NCBI GenBank assembly: GCA_949152475.1
Contig: OX424563.1
Coordinates: forward strand, 10,699,001-10,763,000
Length of the DNA: 64,000 bases
Direction: 5' to 3'
Source: Terebella lapidaria
Taxonomy: Eukaryota > Annelida > Polychaeta > Terebellida > Terebellidae
Part shown: positions 47,607 through 58,787 of the stretch, in pieces
Numbering within the stretch: the stretch's first letter is position 1
How the letters are laid out: each line of letters opens with the position of its first letter
Made by a program: the position numbers and the translations under genes
Notes under the pieces: generated by a model
What the model was told of the DNA's origin: nothing
The model's input: only the letters and a program-made list of their open reading frames with translations
The model's database searches: none

Positions 47607-48111
47607 TGTTGTGCCATGCGGTTTTACGATATGGCCGAACGGTGGGCCGCAAAGCACACCAAGTTCAAGGGAAAAATACACAAAGGTAACTCACGCTTGT
47701 CAGTCGCCGTGCAGTTTCCCTCACACACACACAGCGTTGTCAGGTTAGCAGTAGCAGGCAGCTAGTAGACTCGAGTCTGTCCGCACGTGGAACTCCAGTC
47801 GTCTCACGTCCGTAGCCGAAGTCTGCCCGTGGATTTCTCTGTAGTATCTGCCCGTGATGAATAGACGCCCCGAACATTTATTGCAAGATGACCACTCCTA
47901 TCTTGACCGGCGTGTTCACCGACGTGGAGACAAGTCACACAGGCCGGTTCACTGAGGCGTGAACAAGTCACTCGGGGATCTTCGTTATAGCCGAACCCGG
48001 CCGAATCAAGGTTCGTCAGTTTCCGGACTACTCCGTGATGACTGGTTGTACTTCTTGACTACACACCGACATCATAAATAATAGACATTTTTACGATCAA
48101 AATCTACAACA
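47607..48111 (-). repeat. Gypsy 5' LTR (right in window)
   Basis: 505 bp; I could find no difference from the copy at 37693-38197. Confidence 0.95.
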
Positions 48112-49845
48112 GCGAAAAAACAGTGTAAACGAGTTAGAAAAATCCGAGTATAGACAAAGTACGTCTTTCGGGGATACCTGCTGAGGACCGCAGGTCCGAA
48201 AGACGAAGTGCCATGCGTGTTGAATAGTGTACTTCGATGCGAACGAAATCTATTCGCTGTTTGAGAGTTCAAAACTTGGTGAAAACTAACGAAAATTGCA
48301 GCAAAACTTACCAAAATGGCAAGCATAATCATTTCAAAGTTGTTATCTGTGTTAAAATCGTTGATTCATTGTGTTTTACAAACATTTTCAATCATTTGAA
48401 CTAAACCGGCAAAATCAGGCAAGTTTCTCGCTTCGATTCAATGGCGGTTTCACCATTGCCTCGATAAACTCCGTGACACAGAAATTTGGTGTAGAATCAA
48501 ATCGAAACGGAAAATGTGTTGCGTAATGCTGAACAACATGTACGCAACACTAAGCCAGTTTCGACTTGATTCAACACCGTATAAAAACCGCCATTGAATC
48601 GAAGCGAGAAACTTGCCAGATTTTGCATCTTTGGTTCAAACGATTCAAGATGTTTGTAAAACATAATAAATCAGCGATTTTAGTGCACATAACAACTTGT
48701 AAATGATTATCCTAGCCATTTTGGTAGGTTTAGTTGTAATTTTCGTTAGTTTTCACCATGTTTTGAGTTGTCAAACGGCGAATAGATTTCATTCGCATCG
48801 AGGTACACTTTTTATCATGCATGGAACTTCGTCTTTCGGACCTGCGGTATGAAGCGGATTTACTGACAAAAATACAGGTCGTGTCGTTTTAGTTTGGTTT
48901 CGTGTGATGTGTCCGTTCGTACGCTGTTTTACTTTGAAATCGCATCGTGTTGGTTCATGGTTACGTGCTTCATTTTAACATAGGTTCGTGGGCGATGTCC
49001 TCTTTTCGTGAGTCACTTTGACACTAATTCGTAGGATATGTCATATCTTCATAGATCTAGTTGTCGTGAGGTACATATAGGCCTAAATATGCCATCTTTC
49101 CATTCTTTAAGTCACAATCTCGTAAGTCATTAAGACACTGATCACTGTTTCGTAAGCAATACCAATCTCCCGTGGTGCATGTCACTTCGTAACTAATTCC
49201 GCAGCGTAACACTGTCTCAGAGAAAGGACTACTTTGTAACACTCTCTGTTCGTAAGCGATCTTATCTCGTGGGCTTTGATTTGAACGAAAATGGAACGTT
49301 CTTTGGGTCATAATTCCCATCCCGTTTGCATTCACTGCTCTTAGATCCGTTATGTGCTGAGCTCTGCTCTATTGTGCAATATGGCTGGTCATTCATGCTT
49401 TATTAAATCGCGCTGATTGATTTCTGAATAGTTCATAATTAGCCATTGTTAAAACACGTAGCACATTTCCAAATCAAGCCCCATTAAACTGGTAGGCCTA
49501 CGTGATTTGAAAATTTGCAATTCGTGCAGCATCGCCCCCATTTGCAAATCACCCACATCACGCACACGTCAGCAATAGCAGCGCCCATTGGTACCATAAT
49601 CAGTGTGAAATCTTCTAATTGGTCAGACACATTGCATCCGGGGTGGGGTTCTATGGCCAAGTTTTTATGGTGTAGGACTTGCAGAGGAGTAAAGGGGGGG
49701 GGGGGGGGTTGGAGTGGGGTCATGCTACGTAACATAATTTGTTTGATAAAAAATACAATTAATCCCAAACTCGTACATGTATAAATCCAATCCATGTGCT
49801 GTAGAATTATCTAATATTTGATACTACCGGTATTTGAATGGTACC

Positions 49846-52020
49846 TATACTCTAATTTTTCTAACTCGTTTACATTGTTTTTCGTTGATATTTTTGTGAT
49901 GCTAAACGGTATCCTTCTATAATTTGGTATACTTCACCTGGGAGTCAAACAGCAATTTTATGCGAAATTTCAGACTTCTATCGCGAAAATTGAAAAAGTT
50001 GGCAATCTACCCCAATGTTAAATTTAGCCGTGTAATTTTTTTTCTGGGTCCTCATAAAATCTTGTACTTGGGCTCGTCTTTGTAGGGCTAAAAACGTTAG
50101 AAATCAACATGTTTGTGTCGAATACACCCCACTCTGTCTTCTGGTCCAAAATTACAACTAGATGCTTCCAGTCGCCTACGACCGCTTGGGTGTATCCCCC
50201 GTAGCCCTATCATTCCTTTTGCCCCAAATATATTACATGTACTAATAAGTGTGAAAAACTAGAACAAGGGATAGAAAAGATTACCAGAGAAATGTAAAAT
50301 CTTGGGCCACAACTGTTCTTTTTTCCCACCAAAATTGCTGCATTAATCTTTCAAGGTTATTGAAGGGCGATTTCAAGATCACCACTGAAACCACTGCATA
50401 TGAATGTCCATTTCGACATGTTCGATAACAAAAACGAAATCACAGCCAGATCAAACTTTTCACCTAAAATTATATTTCAACTCAGGATTTTTGACATACT
50501 TGGTTCCAAGTTGAAATTAAAAGTAAAAATTGACCAAAACTGCATTTCAAGATCATGAAATTGGAGCCAGATCGAACTTTTCACCATAAGTTATATTATC
50601 AACTCATAATATGTGACAAACTTGTTTCCAAGTTGAAATTCAAAGTAAAAGTTGACCAAAACTGCATTTCAAGATGACGAAATTGGAGCCAGATTGAACT
50701 TTTTACTATAAGTTATATTTTGACTCATAATATGTATCAAACGTGGCTTCAAGTTGAAATTCAGAGTAAAAGTTGACCAAAACTGCATTTCAAGATGATG
50801 AAATTCGAGCCAGATCAATGTTTTAGTAAAAATAATGTTAACTTATTCAGTTACACCCAGATATCTCAACTGGACAAAATCTTTACCTTGTTGAGCTCAA
50901 TAATAAATGTTTCTCGTCTTAACTATTATTATTGATATCAATGATAGATTTAACTAGCAAAAATAATGTTAACTTATTTGGTTACAGCCATAAAATCTCT
51001 ACTGGACAGAACCTTTACCTTGTTGAGCCCAATAATAAATATTTCCTGTCTTAACTATTTTTATTGTGGTCAATAATAGACTTAACTAGTAATAATAAGG
51101 CTAACTTATTCGGTTACACTCATGAAATCTGTACTGGACAAAACTTTCACCTTGTTGAGCGTAATAATAAATGTTTCTCATCTTAACTATTTTAATTGTG
51201 GTCAATAATAGACTTAACTAGTAAAATTAAGATTAACTTATTCGATAATATCGATCTGTTTTCACTAAAAACATCAGTTCTCTATTCTGAACAAGAATGC
51301 AGTGCTATTTGTTTTCCTAGTACAGGGTATTGGATTGATCACAGATGTTCAAGTCGGCATTTTAATGGTCGTAATAAGTTAGTCCGTTAACTAGTTAATA
51401 TTTATTAGATCATTCTGAAAAACGCTAGGTTTCGTGTGAGGCCCTTTCTCTTCGAGTCTGTGCGATTTCATCATCATTCATTGAAAACTCCCACCCGTAG
51501 AGCGTTCACAAGCCATGTGTGTTAAACAGGCTAATTTGAGAACAAAATGTGTCGCCAATCGGCCAATTTTGTTGCTATGGCAACCAAAATCGATTGGTGT
51601 CGGGATCTTACCATAAGATGTGTCTGTATAAAAAATTATTAGAATCGGTTAAGATTTGCAACCTGTAGCGCGTTCACAAGAAAGTGTCTGCGGACGCGGA
51701 CGCGGCGGCGCGACGAAGACAAATCCATAGTATCCGCCGAACTTCGTTCGGGGGATACAATAACATTTGAATTCTGATGGATGTAAACACGATTAAATCC
51801 TCGAATATGCTCAAATTCTCGAGATCCCGTTTTGGCCTGAAATTTGTCATTGGGGTAGATTGCCAACTTCTTAAATTTTGTATATAAAAGTCTGAAATTT
51901 GGCATAAAATTGCCGTGTGATTCATAGGTGAAGTATGTCAAATTATAGAAAGATGACATTTAACATCGCAAAAATATCGCCAAAAACTTGTGTAAACAAG
52001 TTAGAAAAAAATCATTTTAT
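49846..52020. mobile_element. element A-like foldback, copy 2, with internal insertion
   Basis: The left arm (TATACTCTAATTTTTCTAAC, about 49846-50160) and right arm (about 51755-52020) match copy 1 at 37159. Between them sit 1.6 kb absent from copy 1, starting near 50165 and ending in CGTTCGGGGGATACA near 51757. The far right end has diverged and no target duplication is found. Confidence 0.65.
50430..51260. repeat. two adjacent tandem arrays (about 121 bp and 131 bp)
   Basis: CAAAACTGCATTTCAAGAT recurs about every 121 bp (50535, 50657, 50778) over 50430-50830. TACCTTGTTGAGC-type units recur about every 131 bp (50885, 51016, 51148) over 50840-51260. Neither is coding. Confidence 0.8.
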
Positions 52021-52828
52021 AGTGCATTTTTCATGATTATATTATAACATTCATAAAGCCGATAAGCGTGAAAGACCAGACATATATTGCACAATGGAGC
52101 AGAGCTCAGCACATAGCGAGAAATCTAAGAGCAATGAATGCAAATGGAATAGGAATTATGACCCAAAAAACATTCCATAATAAATCAAAGCCCACGAGAT
52201 AAGATCGCTTACGAAGTGACATGCACCACGACATGCAGTGTCAAAGTAACTCACGAAAATATGACATCGCCCACGAACCTATGTTAAAATGAAGCACGTA
52301 ACCATGAACCAACACGATGCGACTTCAAAGTAAAACAGCGTACGAAATGTCACATCACACGACAACATGACCCAACACAATACGGCTTTTCAAAAATAAG
52401 CACGATGCGACTTCAAAGTAAAACAGCTTACGAACTGACACAGCTCACGAAACCAGAATAAAACGATACGACCTGTATTTTTGTCACTGAATCCGCTTCA
52501 TACTGCGGTCCTCAGCAGGTATTCCCGAAAGACGTACTTTGTCTAGGCAGCAGCCTGAGCCCTCATGCCCCGGCCCTGGGCCTGTCATTCATTGACCGCA
52601 CTGCACTGTCAGTGTCATTGATCATTTATTAGGCCATATTGTGATATTGGTCCTGCTTATTTCGGACGTTACTGTTTTAACTGAATAACTTAAAAGCCTC
52701 GTCATAATGTAGCTGGATCTATTTCACGAGTGGTGATGATTTATTTTAGTGGTCCAACGATTAGAGAAAACTGTACCGATTAGTCGTTGCCCTCTAACCG
52801 AAACGTAACCGATTACTCGTACCAATGC

Positions 52829-53786
52829 CATGAACTTGGGGTCGATTACATTGAGTATTTGTAATCGATTACACATTTGAAAGTAATCATTTGTAATCAG
52901 TAATCATGTAATCAAAACAGAAAGTAATTGTAATCAAAATTACATTTTGATTACTAGCACATGGACACAAACCATAACTCACATGAAAATATTTACAGTT
53001 GTATGTGGAGCTCTAAACTTTCACTGCCATACGATGAACGTTATCAGAATCAATACAATAGCCATTTATCTTTCATGATTTATATAATTTTCCTTGCTCA
53101 GCATGCTAAAAGCCATAAAACTGGCCAAATAGACTGGATGCTGAATATCAATGACTGCCAGCAATACAATCAGACTGGTAATACTACTAAGCTACTAAGT
53201 GGCTAAAAACACAAACTCCTATTGTCTTTGACCACTCCAATGTGTGATTGCACAATCACTCCTGCTGGGTCCGACCTGATTAATGTTATCACAAGGTCAC
53301 AACAAAATGCAGGTTCCAGATACATCTATGAGGGTAAACAAGTGTAGCGCTAATCAGAGTTTCGTGCACACAGCCTAAAAACACATGTACCTGATCATAA
53401 TAGTCAAATGTACATTTTTTACACCAAATAAACTAAACTAAACTAAGCCATACAATGTTTTTTCACAAGGAATAAGAAATATATATTTGTTGGTGATGAT
53501 TTGTGATTGTATGAGTTGGTAATATGTCTACTGTAATATGTCTACTGTAATATGAACCATTTGAGCTACATTTTGAGTAGAATATCATGTTACAACATAA
53601 TATAGCTTTGGGAAGTGTCCTTTCATAAAGTAATTGTAGTTGTAATTGATTACTTTGCAAAGTAATTGTAATTGTAATCAATTACATTCAAAATAAATGT
53701 AATTGTAGTTGTAATTGTAATCATGAAAATCAATTGTAATTGTAATTATAATCGATTACATTTACATGTAATCAACCCCAAGCCTG
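52829..53786. mobile_element. foldback MITE with CTTGGGGT-GATTACA ends (hAT-like)
   Basis: ACTTGGGGTCGATTACATT near 52834 and the inverse of CAGGCTTGGGGTTGATTACA ending at 53786. The arms are filled with GTAATC/GATTAC and TAATTG simple-repeat-like sequence. The CAGG start resembles hAT termini, but no 8-bp duplication is evident. Confidence 0.6.
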
Positions 53787-54318
53787 TAGACTGGTACACA
53801 AATTAAAAAGATCAAAGACAATGTTACAATGAGTGTGAGGCAAGTAACCCATAATCACAGGCTGTCGGTAAGATCCGTTGGATTTCTCAGTGTTTTTTGG
53901 CGATTTTGGTGGGCTTTTATTCTCGAGAAAAAAAATTGCTATATCGAACTTGGAGTCACGATATATATCGATATGAAAATTGGCATCGATATGCCACTCC
54001 TAGTCCAGAGACATATACTGATTTGTCTACTACAAATCATAGGCCTATTAGGGCCTAATACACATCATATAGCTAACAAGAGGTTACATCTGCATTCGCG
54101 CCAAATTTTTATCGAACGATAAAGATCCTATATAGATCATTGGCTCAGGGAATGTTATTTATTTCTTATCTAGATATATTTATCTAGCGTGGGGCTATGT
54201 TTTGCCATCGATGACGAATTCTACATGGCAAAATCGCCATCCGCCCAAGTGGATATATTTCTGGTACATTCCAGGATAGCACCTTTGAACTGGCATGAAT
54301 CCACAGGGATCACCAGTA

Positions 54319-55227
54319 CAGTGTACTCTGTATAAACCGGATCTCCAGGGGACCAGGGAAAAAATCCGGTTTTGACAGAGCGCCGGTTTATCAAGAGTCT
54401 GAAGAGAGAGAACATCGGTCATCTCACCCAACCTGCAGATACCGTCCGACTTCGTTTTTCACTGTTGTACTACATACCGTAACTAAATACCTGCCAGCTA
54501 TTTCAAGTACATGTAGTTACAAACTTTCTGGACATCGGCGTAGTTATTAATATTATGTTATTGGTAATAGGTCGGATCTGTATAGATTTATTGCAGAACA
54601 TTCAAGTAAATAATTTGAGTCAATTGATTATTAATTGTAGGTTTTCTATTAATATCATTATCATCTTGTGCTATTAGCATATCTCAAAAACAATTGCAGA
54701 ATATACATAGTGAGACAAGATTGCATGATGTCATAGAATTGTTGTTTGCGTCTATAGCATGCGCTGATTAATAATCACTTTGAACAATGCATGTCACCCT
54801 AGTGATGAGCTTGCAATTTACTTGAGAAATCATGTCAGGTAAATCATGCATTCTTCAAACAACCCCTAACTGACAAAGTTTAGTTGTTGTTAATTACAAT
54901 TTGTGAGCGCCATGTTCCTGATGCTGTTGTGTTTACAAAGACGTGTTACTAAAGCACAGCCTTTGACATCGGTCTGTGATCCGATGAAGTGTGGCTGATT
55001 GCAATTTAGACGTCGCAGTTTTGAATTATTGGGGTAACGCCGGTTTGGACAATACGATATGGCCGGTTGGGTCATAGGAATAGGGCCGGTTTTCAGAATG
55101 GACAACATCCGGTTTATCGAGAGTTGCTTACTGAAGAAACAAAGGGGAAGAAATCGGGACCTGAGAGGAACGCCGGTATGGACAGAATTCCGGTATATAC
55201 AAGAGCCGGTTTCGGCAGAGTACACTG
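54319..55227. mobile_element. Tigger/pogo-like TIR element, TA target
   Basis: CAGTGTACTCTG at 54319-54330 and its inverse at 55216-55227, both flanked by TA. AAACCGG blocks follow each end and similar motifs (GCCGGTTT, ATCCGGTTT) repeat inside. CAGT starts and TA duplication fit pogo/Tigger elements. Non-autonomous. Confidence 0.7.
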
Positions 55228-55229
55228 TA

Positions 55230-57429
55230 TATGATTTGCCGTTTTAGGCCAAAGTTATCTGATCACGTCAAAATGGGATGTTCAGATAAACAACCTAACT
55301 TGCATCAGTAGCACAGTTTCTCCAGGTATCAACTATCAATTCAAGGAAAATCAGCAGGACAGTCCCGAGTACGTTTGCTTACCCAATACTTGGAACTTCA
55401 ACAGTGTAAACTCTTTTATGGAAATGAGACAGTGTCAAATATATATACATGTATGTATTGTCATTCATGTCAGACTGCAAGATGAATTTGTCATTTTTAT
55501 TCTGTGTATACAGTGCCTCCAAAAAACAGTTTTTTCTATTTTGTGTTTAAAATTAGAAAAATCGTGCAAAACAAGTATTTACAACAACGAATTTGTAGTA
55601 CTGAATTCCAGAACCTCCAGTCACACTTTGGACCCTTTCTGTCTTTTTGAAGGCACTTGAATTGCAGCATACTCTGATGCACTGCCAGTAAAGGTATAAA
55701 TGCATGTGCACTTTGAGTTAATGCTTTGCAAGCACATGAATGAAAAAGCCTTCCAGAAACCATCGGATACAGAGGATGAAAATCATATGAAAATACACAG
55801 TGACTCTGGTGGGAAAAAAATATACATGTACGTCCTTAGTTGTATATTATGTATAAGTAACTGCATTCATGAAAATGCTGAGTTAATCAGAGCGGAATTG
55901 CGCTCATACAACAAAAGATAAAAAACATATATATTTGTTTATCATAAGAACCACTGCGTGTCACCAGCATGTGACATGTACAGTAGATCCTGTCTTAAGA
56001 CCATCTCAAGGGATCCCCCAAAAGGTGATCCTAAGTGACAGGTGGTCTCATAGAAGGCTCATTTACGTAATAAGAAAACATTTTTGGGACCAAGCAAATC
56101 ACCTCTCTCATGACAGAATCCATTGTGTGTTAAATGGAGATTTTAAAGGCATGAGCATGTAACAATTATATACAAATACATGTATAAAATTGTGTTCCAT
56201 GCAAATCGAATAATCAATTGGATCGAATAAAAGTCAGTATTTCACTCAATTAAATACTCCACTCAATTTTATTTCCACATTTAACATTAAACCAAATAGA
56301 AAGAACATAGAGAATAAGTTGCTTTGTCAAAATCCGAAGTGTCACTGATCCCAGTCAAGATTATATGTAATATTGCTTTTAAATTATTCTACACGTGTGG
56401 TACATGTGAAAGAAAAAAACAGTTACAAAAAAAGAGTACAGAATAACCTTGTAGATATAAATAATTGTGAACAAACTTTACTTGGTGATTCGCTGAACTG
56501 CAAGATGAAACCATTGATGCGGATATAATTTCATGCAGTGCTGTATCTAAACTACCGGTAATCCACATTTTCCCAACTTTACATCAGCATGGTCAGATGA
56601 CAGTGGACTGTACATGTACATTATAACAATAGTCAATATTGAGCCATGCTTGAATATGCTAAAACCACATGTTCACATACATACATGTATATACATGTAC
56701 ATGTGTAATTGTATGCATTGATTGTTCAAAGTGTTTGAATATTTCGGTCATTATGAGAGAAAAACCCTAAACGTGAACTTCTCGATTCATGATTGTTAAT
56801 CATATTCTGACATGATACAGGACCTCATGTTTAATTAATACAACAACCATGGTACAGTTGTCCTGTACATGTTTATACATATGACCACATTGTTGAATGA
56901 TGACACATGGTGATACAGGTACTCAAGCTGTAATACAGTCGGGAACACTTTCGGGCATTTTAGTCATATACATACGTCTATTGTCCTGCTATATACTGTA
57001 AATTTGTCTATACTGTGTACTTAACATTACGTATGCATGGTAAAGTTTGTCACATTTACAAATTAGTGGGGAGAACAAATTTCACGACCGCATAGTTCAC
57101 CACATCGAATATAGAATGTAAGCTGTATGGTATTTGTTTGCTTTCACTGTTTAGTTTCTCCATCCAGTCTGTATGCTGAAGAATCGTACATGTAGTTTGA
57201 GGTTTACTCTCGGATGATAGATGTTTGAATCCACAATTTGTATGATGCTATCATTCAGGGCAAGTTCACAAGTAGACGAATATGTTTGAACATTGTTTCT
57301 CAAAGGAATACATGTGGCTAATTTTCACTATATGTATACAGTTCAACAGATAGTAAATGTATAATAACCATTGTGCTCAAATGTAAATATGTAAATTTTA
57401 TTGACTGACTCTCACCAGAGATTGAAACG
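55230..57429. other. no confirmed gene; one Tigger-like remnant
   Basis: A plus reading from about 55244 (SYLITSKWDVQINNLTCISS) to 55330 ends at a donor-like CCAG/GTATCA, and another near 55738-55815 reads AFQKPSDTEDENHMK; both could be exons but are unsupported. CAGTAGATCCTGTCTTAAGA near 55981 with an internal near-inverse resembles a Tigger-type end. TACATGTA motifs are frequent. Confidence 0.3.
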
Positions 57430-57623
57430 TACTGTAAAACTACTAAATTTGGCGGATTTGGCGTTAGGGGAAAAACCGCAAAATTAAATCGTCCGCCAAA
57501 TTAACTAGATATATGTTGAGAAATATAAGTCGATTCAAAACCGCCAAATTAAATCTCCGCCAAATAACGTGGGGCTCAAAACCGCCAAATTTAATAGCCG
57601 CCAAAATTAGTCTTTTTACAGTA
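57430..57623. mobile_element. 194-bp MITE with TACTGTAAAA ends
   Basis: TACTGTAAAACTACTAAATT at 57430 and the inverse of TACTGTAAAAAGACTAATTT ending at 57623. The interior is built of repeated TTGGCGG/CCGCCAAA blocks. Non-coding. Confidence 0.8.
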
Positions 57624-57780
57624 TTAGTGTGACATTTGGGTGCTTCTACCGGAAGAAGTTGTGAACTATATACCGCATCACAGGTGGTTCATTTCATGAA
57701 TGTATTTCATATTATGATACATATACAATTATACATTGATATCCTGTGGAAATCTAGTGCCACATGCTTTATTCTCACAG

Positions 57781-58787
57781 GATATAAGACACATATTGAA
57801 ATTGTACTCTGTCCAGAATCAAGACTGGTTGTTTGTTCGACATCATCCAAAGTCAAATTTCACAGGTGCAGAGGTACGTTCATCAAACATTCTTGTGGTA
57901 CACGTAAAACAGATTGACTGCATACATTGTACATGAGCATACAGTATACACAGTAGTCTTAGGGTCATGCGTATGGAAGGATACTTTCTGTGAAAATTAT
58001 ACCTAGGGCTAATAGAAGGTTACAGGAGAAATTTCTTGACTGAATTGACAGTTTTGACCTTTCAATGTCATTGAAGGTCATTGGCGCACAGTCGGGATAT
58101 TGAAGGGCAATGGAACTTATACACTTTGTAAAGATGCAATATGGTGAGTCTGATGCATAAGTTTGGAAAACAAATTATCAGACAGATTTTGAGAAAATGA
58201 TTGCCATAATTGGACATTTATTGTCGAAAATTATCGAAATGTGGATTTCTGACCATATAATATGCTTTGCATTGATCAGTTATTGTGACACCTGTGCATA
58301 AACATATGAATTGCCACATATTTCTTTATACTAGTATGCATCTTTGCCTGGTATCGGGTTTCTTTCGATTTGAAATTATCATTTTATCTGGACACCACCT
58401 GCCGCTGCGTCATTTCATATTGGCATCAGGTGTAATAGTAAACCATGTTGTTGTATGATAAAATATTAGTATCATCAATCAATCAGTTGCTTCCATGCAT
58501 TTGTATCTCTATTTTTCCCTTAACTGATTGAGCAGCACTAAGGCAAACTCTAGACTCTACGGGAAACAAATTGCTTTCTACGATATGAATTGTATCAAGA
58601 TGTTGTGTTGGGGAGGAAAAAACTCAATGTGCCATTGAATTTTTGTTTTCTTCGGACTTAACAGACTGGATGGTGCAACAAGCACAGATGGTATTTTAAT
58701 GGCCGACACAAAGAGAACCATTGGGACACTTTAATAGATAAATATTTGGAATCTGGTGGCCAGTTGCTTGGAGCTGTTTGTATCTAG
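57781..58787 (+). CDS. two 3' exons of an unrecognised gene
   Basis: Exon 57781-57873: acceptor TTTATTCTCACAG, 31 codons in phase 0 (DIRHILKLYSVQNQDWLFVR, then HHPKSNFTGAE), donor GTACGT. Exon 58665-58787: acceptor TTCGGACTTAACAG, phase 0, reads TGWCNKHRWYFNGRHKENHW, then DTLIDKYLESGGQLLGAVCI and TAG. The phases are compatible, so they may be the last two exons of one plus-strand gene, though an exon between them is possible. The composition (Trp, His, Cys in a compact pattern, strong splice sites) looks like real protein, but I cannot name the family. 5' exons would lie upstream in DNA where I find no firm candidate. Confidence 0.45.

Larger units (their letters stand above)
37693..48111 (-). 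mobile_element. Ty3/Gypsy LTR retrotransposon with an extra TatD-nuclease ORF
   Basis: 10.4 kb, minus orientation, inserted in the right arm of foldback A with target duplication GCGA (37689-37692 and 48112-48115). Order in element sense: LTR, primer-binding site, 845-bp leader, gag, pol (protease-RT-RNase H-integrase), third ORF, polypurine tract, LTR. The two LTRs look identical and the three ORFs are open, so the insertion is recent and may be active. The third ORF occupies the env position but is a zinc-finger/TatD protein without signal peptide or membrane segment. Confidence 0.95.
37159..48153. mobile_element. foldback element A, copy 1, interrupted by Gypsy
   Basis: The left arm starts TATACTCGGATTTTTCTAAC at 37159. 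The right arm is its inverse and is split: part at about 37490-37692, the rest at 48116-48153 (GTTAGAAAAATCCGAGTATA). Without the Gypsy insert the element is 572 bp and nearly a perfect palindrome. Confidence 0.85.
48848..52502. mobile_element. element C, 3.65-kb foldback transposon with long TIRs
   Basis: Ends TATGAAGCGGATT...AATCCGCTTCATA; target duplication CTGCGG (48842-48847 and 52503-52508). The inverted arms extend over 400 bp (about 48848-49390 and 52080-52502); the right arm has an extra internal repeat of a segment reading TAAAACAGC in plus. No transposase is seen. The interior holds unique sequence 49400-49840 and an A-type foldback copy. Superfamily unassigned. Confidence 0.75.
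37159..52545. mobile_element. composite nest of elements A, Gypsy, B and C
   Basis: Bounded by GGCAGCAGC direct repeats at 37150-37158 and 52546-52554. The left end is foldback A (TATACTCGG...), the right end is the B terminus (...TTTGTCTA). Removing the Gypsy element (37693-48115 with one target copy) rejoins A; removing C (48848-52508 with one target copy) rejoins B. Confidence 0.8.
48151..52545. mobile_element. foldback element B, copy 2, interrupted by element C
   Basis: Starts TAGACAAAGTACGTCTTTCG at 48151 directly on the end of A and ends ...TACTTTGTCTA at 52545. Arms as in copy 1 at 22648-23381 (CTGCTGAGGACCGCAGGTCC palindrome near 48178). The right arm is broken after CTGCGG (48847) and resumes at 52503. 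Confidence 0.85.

Noticed and set aside
48072..48332. 86-codon ORF repeated at 22458-22829 and 23200-23382
   Set aside because: It is the inverted arm of foldback element B; mirrored copies on both strands, not a gene.
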